Shown in pieces: positions 18,901 to 27,428 of a DNA stretch of 64,000 bases. The notes under the pieces were generated by a model. That model worked only from the letters and a program-made list of their open reading frames with translations, had not been told where the DNA came from and made no database searches. Position 1 is the stretch's first letter. Each line of letters begins with the position of its first letter. This DNA is from an uncultured Spirochaetales bacterium (GTDB lineage: Bacteria; UBP6; UBA1177), in NCBI GenBank assembly GCA_902774115.1, contig CACYHH010000005.1, forward strand, positions 101,569 through 165,568, written 5' to 3'. Position numbers and translations under genes: made by a program.

Positions 18901-21354
18901 ACCATCTCCGCAGTATGAAACTGTTGATGCATCGCGGAGTTGGCATCCTGTGTTGCAGACTTTGCAACCCGTTTGACCATATTCACATGCCGTTTTACCG
19001 TTGTTTTCGCCTTCATCGCAACCTTCACCTTCATCTCCCTGAACTTTTCCATCGCCGCAGTAGCCGCCTTCGCCATGTCCGTTGCAGTTTTCGTTGCATG
19101 AACCAGGAGCGTAGAAAGTGTAGTGTCCGTTGTTAATTCCATCGTCGCACTCTTCTCCGTTGTCAGTATCAGTGGTTCCGTCTCCACAGTGGTTTCCGAT
19201 ACCGGAACAGTCGGTTTTGCATTTTCCGTATTGTCCGTTTACTCCATCGCCATCATCGCAGATTTCGCTGCCGTTTATTTCACCGTCGCCGCAGCGTTCG
19301 CCCTGACCGTAGCAGCCTTCCAGACAGTGACCGTAGGTTCCGTTAAGTTCGCCGTCGTCACATGTTTCGCTACCGTTGATTTTTCCGTCGCCGCACCATG
19401 TCGCGTTCCCGTCTTCAAGCTTGCACGAGTCGGAACATATCTTACAATTTTTCTGACCGTAAGGACATTTCGTGTTGCCGTTATTGTCGCCGGCATCGCA
19501 TTCTTCCTCTTCGAATCCGTCAATAAATTCCACTATTTCACAGCAGTTTTCAGTTGTTCCTTCCTCACAGAGAGGTAATGTTCCGCAGTTTTCGGCGGAA
19601 GATTTTTGGGTTTTCCCGTCACCGCAATGTGCAGATGTTCCTGAGCATTCATTATTGCATTTATCATATTTTCCGTTATCTATTCCGTCGTCACACTTTT
19701 CACCGTATTCAGATTCTGTCTGTCCGTCGCCGCAGTAATGAGGTTTCCCTGCTTTGAATTTGCATAAATCTGTACAAACATCACAGTTCTTTTCACCGTA
19801 AGCACAGTTTGTTAAGCCGTTAGCGGTGCCTAAATCACAATCTTCATTGGTTTGCTTGGTTCCGTCACCACATGTTCCGATTATTTTCTTGCAGTCTCCA
19901 GAGCATGAAGAACCGATACCTTCGCCATTGCCGACATCTGGAAGGGCATTGTCGCAGATTTCGTTATTCTGTTTGATTCCGTCACCACACTCGCCGAGTT
20001 TGGTTTTACAGTCATAAGAACAATATGAGCCTATTCCATCTCCGAAAGTTGCTTTGTCGCATGCTTCGCCGTCAAGAAGGCTGACAATGCCGTCTCCGCA
20101 GTATCTCGGATTTCCTGTATATTTTTTGCATCCTGCAGAACACAGTTCGCAGCCCAAGGCCGAATTGTATGGACATTCCTCGTTTCCGTTGGCGCTGCCT
20201 CGATCGCACTCTTCATTAGTTTGCTGAATACCGTCTCCGCAATAACCTGCAATCTCGGTACAGTTATCCGAACAATAAGGTCCTATTCCGTCGCCGAAGT
20301 TTGCCTTGTCGCATTTTTCACCGGCATCAGTGCGTAAAATACCGTCTCCGCAGTAGCCGCGAGAAGTTTTGCAGTCTGCCGAGCAGTAATCGTTCTCCTC
20401 GTTGTTTCCGTCATCGCACGCCTCGTTGCTTTGCCTGATTCCGTCTCCGCAGTAAGGTCCTTTGCCGGAACAGTCGAATTTGCAGTATCCGTAGAAGCCG
20501 TTGTGGTCTCCGTCATCGCACTCTTCGTTTGGTTGAAGTTCGCTGTCACCGCAACCACCAATTATTTCAAGACAGTTAATGCTGCAATAGTAGGGTCCTA
20601 TTCCTGCACCTCCGCCTTGTCCAGGCGCTGCGTTATCACAGGCTTCGTTTGACTGTTTTATTCCGTCGCCGCAAAATCCTACCAGCTCGGTACATTCTTC
20701 GTTGCAGTATGGATTTTCGACAGGATCACATTCTTCGTTCCACTGTTCTATTCCGTCACCGCAGAATCCTATTACGGTCTTACAATCTGCCGAACAGTAG
20801 TCTCCGTCGAGATTGTTTCCGTCGTCGCACGCTTCACCGTTGTCAATAATTTCGTCTCCGCATTTTGCTAAAGTGCAGTTCGGACGACATGTTATTTCAT
20901 AAGTTCCCGGATTAGTATTATTATTTATTCCTTCATCGCACTGTTCACCGGGATCAAGTATTCCGTTTCCGCATTCCGGAATATAGACAGGTTCATCGTG
21001 GTCGCTGTCTTCGTCCGGAGTTGTATCGGTGTCGTCGGGAATATCTGCGTCTGAATCATTTTTCCCAGTATCAGAATCGTCAGTCGGTTCGGTATCTGAA
21101 ATGTCTTCGTCATTTTCCTGATTTTCGTCCGGATCATTAATCGAGTCTTCATCTCCAGCAGGTTCGCTGCACACTTTGTTTATGCAGAAAAGACCCTCTT
21201 TACAGTCTTCGTTTTTTTTGCACGGATCGCCGATGTTTCCTTTTTCAGTTGTAGGATCGTCATCCGGATACTCGTAAATAGTTTTGTCTTTGTCGTGACA
21301 CGAGGAAATGACAAGAACAAAAAGCAAGCAAATCAAAATCTTGAAAATTTTCAT
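15964..21354 (-). CDS. Giant cysteine-rich DUF4215-repeat lipoprotein
   Basis: This protein of 1796 residues starts with a lipoprotein signal (MKIFKILICLLFVLVISSC) and an acidic D/E/N/T linker (residues about 35-115). About thirty Cys-rich repeats follow, each of the form CGDG.....E.CDDG...G.YC...C (DUF4215/Myxococcus cysteine-rich type, residues about 130-1480). The C-terminal 280 residues carry two DUF1566-like modules (LSQLVWQKETPSSYSGC ... WRLPTVAEFTTIMDY and MRLPTTNELVRLI) and end in YVICVE. Such repeats are expected to be disulfide-bonded and to bind calcium or partners at the cell surface; that is inferred from the family. The downstream lipoprotein shares the DUF1566 end, so the two may work together. 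Confidence 0.92.
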   Translation of the reverse strand: MKIFKILICLLFVLVISSCHDKDKTIYEYPDDDPTTEKGNIGDPCKKNEDCKEGLFCINKVCSEPAGDEDSINDPDENQENDEDISDTEPTDDSDTGKNDSDADIPDDTDTTPDEDSDHDEPVYIPECGNGILDPGEQCDEGINNNTNPGTYEITCRPNCTLAKCGDEIIDNGEACDDGNNLDGDYCSADCKTVIGFCGDGIEQWNEECDPVENPYCNEECTELVGFCGDGIKQSNEACDNAAPGQGGGAGIGPYYCSINCLEIIGGCGDSELQPNEECDDGDHNGFYGYCKFDCSGKGPYCGDGIRQSNEACDDGNNEENDYCSADCKTSRGYCGDGILRTDAGEKCDKANFGDGIGPYCSDNCTEIAGYCGDGIQQTNEECDRGSANGNEECPYNSALGCELCSAGCKKYTGNPRYCGDGIVSLLDGEACDKATFGDGIGSYCSYDCKTKLGECGDGIKQNNEICDNALPDVGNGEGIGSSCSGDCKKIIGTCGDGTKQTNEDCDLGTANGLTNCAYGEKNCDVCTDLCKFKAGKPHYCGDGQTESEYGEKCDDGIDNGKYDKCNNECSGTSAHCGDGKTQKSSAENCGTLPLCEEGTTENCCEIVEFIDGFEEEECDAGDNNGNTKCPYGQKNCKICSDSCKLEDGNATWCGDGKINGSETCDDGELNGTYGHCLEGCYGQGERCGDGEINGSEICDDGDGVNGQYGKCKTDCSGIGNHCGDGTTDTDNGEECDDGINNGHYTFYAPGSCNENCNGHGEGGYCGDGKVQGDEGEGCDEGENNGKTACEYGQTGCKVCNTGCQLRDASTVSYCGDGIIDSANGEVCDDRNNNDGDYCSADCMTITGSCGDGKVQNNELCDKAAPSVGEGEGIGTYCSADCKSIGGSCGDGIIQINEETCDDGNNDDGDYCSSDCKTITGYCGDGKIQENELCDNALPSVGEGEGIGAYCSDDCIRTYGSCGDSNLNGDEECDFGGNNGNTKCDYGKTNCLVCTLSCKLAEGETSYCGDGITDTENSEICDDGGAGETCNLECSAYMPRCGDGKIQRTDCAGYENCFEAPGMDEECDEGDEINGTYNHCNKTCSSISKCGDGFLNGSEFCDSGAFNGQYPVENINSPNCNDDCSGLAAYCGDNIIQSEECAAGDPACINTANAHEQCDNGTSNGSGDCAYIHNKTECFVCSASCILLPGTPHYCGDGITDPGEEACDDGEGVNGKYGKCNSNCSGTVTWRCGDGILQRSDCTGAERECQVVTGVDEICDDGDDLNGTPHHCNSTCTGQTLFCGDGIIQRENCLGYGANCAEVEGMNESCDEYEGINGTYGHCNSNCSGPSSERCGDGILQRSDCTGAEGECHVVTGAYEICDEGDNLNGKYNHCNKHCDGFREAGECGDGKTQKASEENCGTLPLCNEETTKNCCQIATFAEGEEEETCDHGRENNGYHDNCNRTCSGYSSCGDGEIGKDEICEPGTMETPIPCSLIPQFKGSGFINTCDLDCTPIIEGVCDNADSYEPDFFETMQTNCYDNDSIIPCPSSGEAFFGQEPNFTHLEHSFTLDAGNPTVITETLSQLVWQKETPSSYSGCLDDNSCTLDEAIDYCENSTTGGYDDWRLPTVAEFTTIMDYASTPHIYSGFENTHGSYWTLEGIVFSTVDGTAAPSTGTAQIKCVRSDEETCSVMQCIKQNRFFVATFDFAVIMNSQLKFSFWYFGETMQNDTWKNALKICEQVNFNGINKMRLPTTNELVRLINTKGGSLIPGFTRTAWTSTTLSTDPTQAYVVDFSSGSIIVDSKTNSNYVICVE

Positions 21355-21512
21355 TGGAAACTCCTATAAAAACAACTTAATTTTTAAAAAAACCAATAGA
21401 TTTTATTCAACCGGAGAAAAAAATCCAGTTTTTTGGCAGTTCCGGTCATCTTGACGCCGCCGCCAAGAACGACAAAACTTGCCAAAAGAAAACAGATTTT
21501 TAAAATGCTGCC

Positions 21513-24128
21513 ATGTTTGGTCGTTTTTTGCTTGTTACAATTCTCTTTTTGTTCCCGTTCGGGATTTTTTGCGAAAATATAACTTTTTCCGATTTTTCCC
21601 ATTTCTCTTCGCATTCGTGGAGCGCGCTTTCAGGGCTTCCGCACAACAATGTTTCATCTTTTTACCGCGATGAAAGCGGTCTGCTGTGGGTCGGAACGGT
21701 CGAAGGACTGGTGAGGATCGATTCAAAGTCTTCGAAAATTTTCAACACGAGTACTGATTCTGCAATTTTCAGCAATAAAATCAATGATCTGTCAGGTTGC
21801 AACGGGAAGGTCTTCCTTGCTACTCCGATGGGAATTTCGGAAATCGGCGGAGCGGGAGTAAAAATCTCGAAAGTTGCCGGAATTCATGCCGTTTCTGATA
21901 TCGAAGCTCTTGCAGACTGCACTCTTTTTGCTACTAACGGCAAAGAAATAATGATGATTAAATCAAATAAAATCAGTAAGTTGAGCGAAATATCCGCTTT
22001 GCCGGAAAGTGCGGTTTCAACTCTTTTCTCTGACGGTTCGACGCTTTATGCAGGTTTTGAAAACGGCGAAGTCAGAACTTTCGGCGAAAACGGTTTTTCC
22101 GAAAATCTGTGTGCCGGAAATTCCTCTGCCGTAACTGCCGGAAAGGCGAAAGAGGGGATGGTTTTTGTAGGAAATTCAGAGGGAAATCTCTTTGAAATAA
22201 AAAACGGAAAATGTGTTAAATTTGTAAAGGCTGAATCACGTAAGACTATAACTTCATTGGATTTTCAAGGCGATACTGTCACTTTTGTCTCCGAAGGTTC
22301 GCTTTTCTTTGCGGAAAGCGGCGTTTTGAAGCCGTGCGGCAGTTTCTGCGCCGATGCAGGTTCTCTTTCCCGGGTTGTGCTTGACAACGATTTTGTCTGG
22401 CTTTCGGGAAGTCGAGGGATCACTCTTTTCTATCCCGGAAAATTCGTAACTTTGGGGCGTGAATCGGGGCTTTTTTCAGAAAAAGTCTATGCGCTTATGG
22501 AAGATGATTCCGGCAGAGTATGGACGGGAACACGCGGCGGCGGACTTTTTGTTTATGAAAACGGAAAGTTCAAATATGTTAAGGACAGAAAAGGGGATAT
22601 AGGACGTTTCGTCGGCGGATTATTCCAGAATGACGACGGCAGCATCCTCGTCGGAACGATTTCCGGCATAGTTTCGTTCATGCCTGAAAAACCTAATGTT
22701 TTCAAGAAGATGAAAAACGACAAGAATACTTTGATGAATGCTGTCGGCGTTATTTTCCGTGACAGAAAATCCCGTCTCTGGGCAGGAGGCAGCGGCGGAG
22801 CAATCTATCTTGACACCAGAAACGGCTGGCATCTTCTCCGTAAATTCGGTGACGAATCAGATTTTGTTTCGGCAATAGAACAGGATAACGCCGGGAATCT
22901 CTGGTTCGCTGCTTCGAAAGGGGTGTGGCAGCTTGATAAAAATGATGAATTCCATGAAATAAATCAAGGTGTTGCCGGGAATGTTCCGGTCAGTCTCTTT
23001 ATCGATGAAAACGATGTCGTTTTTGTGGGATCGATGCACAGCGGTCTGACACTGATTTTCCCCGACCTTAAATCTGCTCATCTTGATTCGCGCAAAGGGC
23101 TTTGCAGCGATACGATTCTGGGAATAACAGCCGATGAAAGCGGAAATCTCTGGTTTTCCAGCACTAACGGTATTTTTTCTATTCCTAAAAACGAGGTGAT
23201 AGAAGCTGCGGAAAGCGGAAACGGCTCTGTTTCATGCACTCCTTTCGATGCGACAGACGGAATCCGCCGCCCCGAATCGACAGGCGGTGTCCAGCCTTCT
23301 GTTTTGAAGCGCAGAAACGGCGATCTGTGGTTCCCGACCCTCGAAGGAGTTGCGGTTTTAAAGAAAAACGGAAGAAAATCTGCGAAATTTGATTCGGTTG
23401 TGCCTGAAGAAAGTTCAGCTATTATTGTGAAAAATGAAGAAAAATCAAATTATTCAGTAATTTTTGTGATTTTAGCGGGTTTGGTCGCGGTTTTTGCGGT
23501 TTTTGCGGTGAGAAGACCGCGGATCCCTCAGCCTCAGACCTCACCCCGACCCTCTTCAGAGTGGCGAGGGGAGAATACTGTGTCCACGGAACCAGATTCC
23601 GTTGCAGAAAGCGAAAATGATGATAACATGCCTGATTTACAGGAAAATTCCGTAGAGTCCGAATGCGATGAAACCGAAGAAACTGAAGAACCGGCTGCTT
23701 CTGAAGACATTTTCGATCCTGCGGTCGATGAGGCCGGAGAAAAGCAGAAATATGAAGGTTATCAGCTTGACGATGAGATCGCAGCGGCTTACGCTAAAGA
23801 GGCGCGAGATTTGATGGATAGGGAAAAACTTTACAGAAATCCGGATCTTACGCTTCCGATGTTAGCGAAGAAACTGAAACTTTCGGCAAATACGCTTTCC
23901 CAGGTTCTGAACGGCTACTGCGGCCAGACTTTCTATAATTTTGTCAATTCCTACCGCTTGGAAGAGGTTGCATCAATGATGCATGACCCGAAATTCGATG
24001 ACAAAAGCGTTTTGGAACTTCTCCTCGAAGCAGGATTCAAATCGAAGAGCACTTTCAACCCGGTTTTCAAGAAATGGACCGGAAAAACTCCGAGCGAGTA
24101 CCGGAAGGAAATTCAGGAAAAAAGATAA
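21513..24128 (+). CDS. Membrane-anchored beta-propeller AraC-type regulator
   Basis: This protein of 871 residues has a signal peptide (MFGRFLLVTILFLFPFGIFC) and a large extracytoplasmic region with repeated Reg_prop blades (for example GLLWVGTVEGLVRID, GRVWTGTRGGGLFVYENGKF, GNLWFSSTNGIFSIP). A single membrane helix follows (about 647-668). An acidic cytoplasmic linker then leads to a C-terminal AraC-type HTH domain (about 765-871) with KKLKLSANTLSQVLNGYCG and FNPVFKKWTGKTPSEYRKE. No histidine kinase or receiver domain is present, so it resembles a HTCS that signals directly from periplasm to DNA. The linker just after the membrane helix is encoded by a dispersed repeat (23536-23575). Divergent from the DUF4215 lipoprotein genes and upstream of the pilus operon, it is a candidate regulator of both. 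Confidence 0.88.
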   Translation: MFGRFLLVTILFLFPFGIFCENITFSDFSHFSSHSWSALSGLPHNNVSSFYRDESGLLWVGTVEGLVRIDSKSSKIFNTSTDSAIFSNKINDLSGCNGKVFLATPMGISEIGGAGVKISKVAGIHAVSDIEALADCTLFATNGKEIMMIKSNKISKLSEISALPESAVSTLFSDGSTLYAGFENGEVRTFGENGFSENLCAGNSSAVTAGKAKEGMVFVGNSEGNLFEIKNGKCVKFVKAESRKTITSLDFQGDTVTFVSEGSLFFAESGVLKPCGSFCADAGSLSRVVLDNDFVWLSGSRGITLFYPGKFVTLGRESGLFSEKVYALMEDDSGRVWTGTRGGGLFVYENGKFKYVKDRKGDIGRFVGGLFQNDDGSILVGTISGIVSFMPEKPNVFKKMKNDKNTLMNAVGVIFRDRKSRLWAGGSGGAIYLDTRNGWHLLRKFGDESDFVSAIEQDNAGNLWFAASKGVWQLDKNDEFHEINQGVAGNVPVSLFIDENDVVFVGSMHSGLTLIFPDLKSAHLDSRKGLCSDTILGITADESGNLWFSSTNGIFSIPKNEVIEAAESGNGSVSCTPFDATDGIRRPESTGGVQPSVLKRRNGDLWFPTLEGVAVLKKNGRKSAKFDSVVPEESSAIIVKNEEKSNYSVIFVILAGLVAVFAVFAVRRPRIPQPQTSPRPSSEWRGENTVSTEPDSVAESENDDNMPDLQENSVESECDETEETEEPAASEDIFDPAVDEAGEKQKYEGYQLDDEIAAAYAKEARDLMDREKLYRNPDLTLPMLAKKLKLSANTLSQVLNGYCGQTFYNFVNSYRLEEVASMMHDPKFDDKSVLELLLEAGFKSKSTFNPVFKKWTGKTPSEYRKEIQEKR
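23536..23575 (+). repeat. Dispersed palindromic repeat, copy 2 (inside a coding region)
   Basis: This starts AGACCTCACCCCGACCCTCT and contains inverted CCTCTTC/GAGTGGCGAGGGG segments. It aligns with the minus-strand copy at 4228-4264 through the AGACCTCACC start and the C-rich and G-rich flanks. Here it is translated in frame as QTSPRPSSEWRGEN within the cytoplasmic linker of the propeller/AraC regulator, and it adds no stop codon. Confidence 0.6.
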
Positions 24129-24237
24129 AATCAACAAAAAAAGCATAAAAAGCGACAAAAAAATATGCTTTAAAAGCTAAAAAAATAAAAATCACTTAAA
24201 TTCTTGATTTTATTTCAAAAACATGGTACGAATTTAC

Positions 24238-24265
24238 ACAGCCGTACTTTTTCGGCTGTTTTTTT
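24238..24265 (+). terminator. Rho-independent terminator after the AraC-type regulator gene
   Basis: A 7-bp stem (ACAGCCG and CGGCTGT) encloses a loop of 8 bases and is followed by a run of seven T. It lies 110 bases after the regulator's stop codon and 80 bases before the first prepilin gene, so it separates the regulator from the pilus operon. Confidence 0.8.
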
Positions 24266-24345
24266 GATGTTCTTTTCTACACAGGCGGACGAAATTTATT
24301 TGTATATTTAATAAAAATTCGTGTTGATATTTGACGGAGGCTGAC

Positions 24346-25113
24346 GTGAGAAAGACAAACGGTTTTTCATTGATTGAGTTGATTGTGGCGATGGCGATTT
24401 TGACGATAATCGCGACTGTCGCTGTTCCCAAGGTTCAGGTCTGGAATGCCAGAAACCGCGGTCTTAAAGTTGTTATGGAGCTCCTTTCCGATTTTTCCAA
24501 GGCAAGGTCTGTAGCTGGCTATACGATTGTCAACAGCAGTGGTGCTGCATTTAAAATACCGGTCAATATTCCACCAGAAGAAGATGAAACATCAGATGAT
24601 GATGATCTGTCTGGTGGCGGTGATATGGAGGTGTTTGTGGGTGTGAGAAGTCAGACAGCGATAGTTTTTAGAAAAAGAGAATATGGAATCTATCAGAAAA
24701 CATCAATGGCAGTAACTGACTGGACTTCATCGAAATCGGTTATGCTGAAAAGAAATCTCCTTGCTGACAATGTTACGATAGAAAGGGTAAACGAAACCAT
24801 GTTTCCTCCGAGCAATTCAACAGGTTTTACATCTCTTCTGGCTTTTACTTCAAATGGCAGGCTCAAAGGTCTTGACGATAAAATCATCAATAGTGTCGGG
24901 GGAGATGATGAGGACAAATGTGGTAATAAGACTTCTCTCCAAAATGTGGTTCTTTCGGCTGTTATCCGTTCAAAAATCTCTTCCGGCAGTAGTGAGTCGA
25001 TATGGTACAGGTTGAATATCAACGGAAACGGTGATTACACTATATGCACGCAATTCGCGAAAGACGCTTTCGATTTTAAGACAAAAGGTGATCCGCTTGA
25101 CGGATATCTATGA
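24346..25113 (+). CDS. Type IV prepilin-like protein (GspH/FimT-like)
   Basis: This protein of about 255 residues has a short leader (MRKTNG) followed by the class III signal FSLIELIVAMAILTIIATVA with Glu at +5, and it should be cleaved and N-methylated by a prepilin peptidase. I chose GTG 24346 because GGAGG lies 5 bases upstream; a TTG five codons earlier would spoil the leader. The remainder has an acidic loop (EEDETSDDDD) and no motif that I recognise. It is the first gene of the minor pilin block, where FimT/GspH proteins usually lie. Confidence 0.85.
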   Translation: MRKTNGFSLIELIVAMAILTIIATVAVPKVQVWNARNRGLKVVMELLSDFSKARSVAGYTIVNSSGAAFKIPVNIPPEEDETSDDDDLSGGGDMEVFVGVRSQTAIVFRKREYGIYQKTSMAVTDWTSSKSVMLKRNLLADNVTIERVNETMFPPSNSTGFTSLLAFTSNGRLKGLDDKIINSVGGDDEDKCGNKTSLQNVVLSAVIRSKISSGSSESIWYRLNINGNGDYTICTQFAKDAFDFKTKGDPLDGYL

Positions 25114-25130
25114 TTGATTCGGAGGGGAAA

Positions 25131-25667
25131 ATGAGAAAAATCAAGGCTTTTACTCTTATAGAAGTTATGGTTTCAATATTTGTGTTTTCGATATCTATGC
25201 TGGGATATATGACTTTTCATGCCCATTCGATGTCTGTTCTGTTCGATAACGAGTCGGCTCAGTTCGCACAGTCACTTGCTTTCAATCTTATAGATGAAAT
25301 CAATGCTATGTCCGCTGATTCGTTCAAAAAATTGATTGAAGAAAGTAATGCTCTGAACAGCGTTAAAAAAGATTCCGAAATAACTCAGTCGCTTTTCAGC
25401 AATGATTTTAAGTCCGGTCCCTTTACGATAAGTGACGGTGACGGATACAGGTTTGTAAGAACTATTTCTATTGAGAAATATACTACCAAAACCCAGACTT
25501 ACGCACAGGATGAATCGTATCTTTCGACTCTTTACCATGTCGAAGTATCGGTTTTTTGGCCGAAAAGGGGACATGGAAATATTGCCGATTGTTATGAACA
25601 GCGTTCCGATACTGCTAAATGCAACTCGGTTAAAATCCCTATCGTGCGTTCAAACAGATCTTATTAG
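25131..25667 (+). CDS. Minor prepilin, PilV-like
   Basis: The leader MRKIKA is followed by FTLIEVMVSIFVFSISMLGY, a class III prepilin signal with Glu at +5 but with Ala instead of Gly before the cleavage site. I chose ATG 25131 because of the GGAGGGG site just before it; an ATG that overlaps the preceding stop lies seven codons upstream. Of about 178 residues, the part after the helix contains the short conserved pattern of PilV (ALAFNLIDEINAM). It lies between the FimT-like and PilW-like genes, in the usual minor pilin order. Confidence 0.85.
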   Translation: MRKIKAFTLIEVMVSIFVFSISMLGYMTFHAHSMSVLFDNESAQFAQSLAFNLIDEINAMSADSFKKLIEESNALNSVKKDSEITQSLFSNDFKSGPFTISDGDGYRFVRTISIEKYTTKTQTYAQDESYLSTLYHVEVSVFWPKRGHGNIADCYEQRSDTAKCNSVKIPIVRSNRSY

Positions 25668-25682
25668 GGGATGGAGGAAGGA

Positions 25683-26777
25683 ATGGTGAAATTTGTCAAA
25701 ATCAAGGCTTTTACTCTTCTGGAACTTATGGTCAGTATTTTTATAACCGTAACGATTGTAGCCTCTTTCTACAAACTTTACGAGGCTTCGCTTAAAACGG
25801 AACGTTCCGCTGCGATACGTGTTTCAGTAAATCTTCTTGGTGAGCAGATTCTCAACACGCTGGCAGATTCGATGAAAATGATAGGTCTCAACAGTCAGAA
25901 GGGTGATCTTGACGCCTCATACGCGGATATAGATTCGACAACTTCGGTCGTAAAAGGTATTTTCCGCCAGAACGGTCTGCTCGGCACGTACGGTGCTAAA
26001 ATGACTTTGAATTATGTTTCGCCTTACGGTTCTCCGATAACGAAAATCAGCGGCGGAGCCAGTGCGACAAGTTCAGACAAATTTCCTGCCTGCAAAAATT
26101 TCAATCTTTTCAACAGTGCTGCTTTTCATACAGATGTCAACAAGCTTTATTTCCACACGCAATACGGGGTTGTACCTGCCAATGTTGCCGTTGAAGCCGG
26201 AGCGGACAAACTGGTGGTAACTGTAAATTCCTTTTCCGACGACGCACCTTCTATCACCGGCAAGTATTGTAAAAGTATTTTTCCGGTAGGAACTCTTGTT
26301 ACGGGAGAGGATTTTTTCTATACACTTGACTATCTTCCAGGTAAAGATACAAACCATCTTTATCTGGCCTACAAGCCCGCATCAGGAGGAGATCTTAAAT
26401 ACCTGCTGAAATTCGATTATAACAAGGATACTCCGTCGAGCTACAGTATGCCGCGTTTTTCAATGCAGTTCCTTCGGGAGAGAGTGGACGGCGAAGGAAA
26501 TATTACAAGAACTTGGGTAACGAATGTTCCTTTTGCAAATATGAAGGAAGTTATTGCTGTCAGATTCGGTTTTATAATCCTCTCAAAAAAAGAACGTGTT
26601 TACCGTGGTGAAGATTCTCCTTCGGAAGATTTGCCGGAATACTGCATTTTCGATGAGAAGGATCATGAAACAGAATGCTATAAACTGCCGAGTTTGAACT
26701 ATACTGCCTCTGTTTTTCGAAGAGTGGTATATCTTGCCAACTTTAAAATGCTCGTAGATTCTGAAAACGTACAGTGA
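25683..26777 (+). CDS. Minor prepilin, PilW-like
   Basis: The leader MVKFVKIKA is followed by FTLLELMVSIFITVTIVASF, again with Ala at -1. The mature part of about 355 residues is typical in length for PilW/ComGF-like proteins. A strong GGAGGAAGG ribosome site precedes ATG 25683. The protein is expected to act with the PilV-like and PilX-like proteins to prime pilus assembly and present the PilY1-like tip protein; the family role is known and the assignment here rests on position and the helix. Confidence 0.82.
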   Translation: MVKFVKIKAFTLLELMVSIFITVTIVASFYKLYEASLKTERSAAIRVSVNLLGEQILNTLADSMKMIGLNSQKGDLDASYADIDSTTSVVKGIFRQNGLLGTYGAKMTLNYVSPYGSPITKISGGASATSSDKFPACKNFNLFNSAAFHTDVNKLYFHTQYGVVPANVAVEAGADKLVVTVNSFSDDAPSITGKYCKSIFPVGTLVTGEDFFYTLDYLPGKDTNHLYLAYKPASGGDLKYLLKFDYNKDTPSSYSMPRFSMQFLRERVDGEGNITRTWVTNVPFANMKEVIAVRFGFIILSKKERVYRGEDSPSEDLPEYCIFDEKDHETECYKLPSLNYTASVFRRVVYLANFKMLVDSENVQ

Positions 26778-26787
26778 GAGGTGGGAA

Positions 26788-27411
26788 ATGAACGTGTTTT
26801 ATAGAGAAAAACAGAAAGGAGTAGCACTTTTTATCAGTGTTTTGATGACGATGAGTCTTTCAATCATCGCTCTTGCAACGCTTTCCAGACTTTCTGAAAC
26901 CGCACATACTACGGGAAAAGATTTTCAGGACAGAAGGCTTTTGGCTTACGCTTATTCGGCTGTCAATATCGTGAACGGCGAACTCAGGCAGCTTGTAGAT
27001 GCCTCTTTTGAATGCGAAGATGCCTATTCGATTTCCGGAGGTCTCGGTGGAAGTGCGACTGAAAATAACGGAATTTTTAAATATTATCCGCGAGATATTT
27101 CTGTTTCGCAGAACTCTGAAACAGCTGCCGATAGACCGATTTTTGCTTATCGCGCAGTTGCCAGAAGGATTACGACGGATGCCAATGCATCTCTGTACGG
27201 TCTTAACCAAGGTGACATAACATACGACAAGGGTAAAAATGCGTGTTACGATGTCACGGTTGATGTGCGCGAGGTAGTTTATGTTGGCAATAACAATTAT
27301 GTTACCGACAAGGAAAAAACTGCTGTGATCGAAGACAAAAATAACTTTTCATTCGGAAAGGTAAAGACTATCGGTCTTATAAGCTGTTTTTCAAGAGACG
27401 GTAAAAATTAG
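26788..27411 (+). CDS. Minor pilin, PilX-like
   Basis: This protein of 207 residues begins with a basic leader (EKQKG) and a hydrophobic helix VALFISVLMTMSLSIIALATL. The +5 Glu is missing, as is common in PilX/GspK. The Ala-rich ARR...AYSAVN region after the helix fits PilX. A GAGGTGG site precedes the ATG and the gene lies 10 bases after the PilW-like gene. Position just before the PilY1-like gene supports the call. Confidence 0.8.
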   Translation: MNVFYREKQKGVALFISVLMTMSLSIIALATLSRLSETAHTTGKDFQDRRLLAYAYSAVNIVNGELRQLVDASFECEDAYSISGGLGGSATENNGIFKYYPRDISVSQNSETAADRPIFAYRAVARRITTDANASLYGLNQGDITYDKGKNACYDVTVDVREVVYVGNNNYVTDKEKTAVIEDKNNFSFGKVKTIGLISCFSRDGKN

Positions 27412-27428
27412 GTATAAAGAGGTGAAAA

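Noticed and set aside
16350..21000. Regular spacing of similar DNA words that resembled a repeat array or CRISPR
   Set aside because: The period follows the protein repeat (CGDG...CDDG) and all units are in one reading frame; spacers and repeats of constant length are absent.
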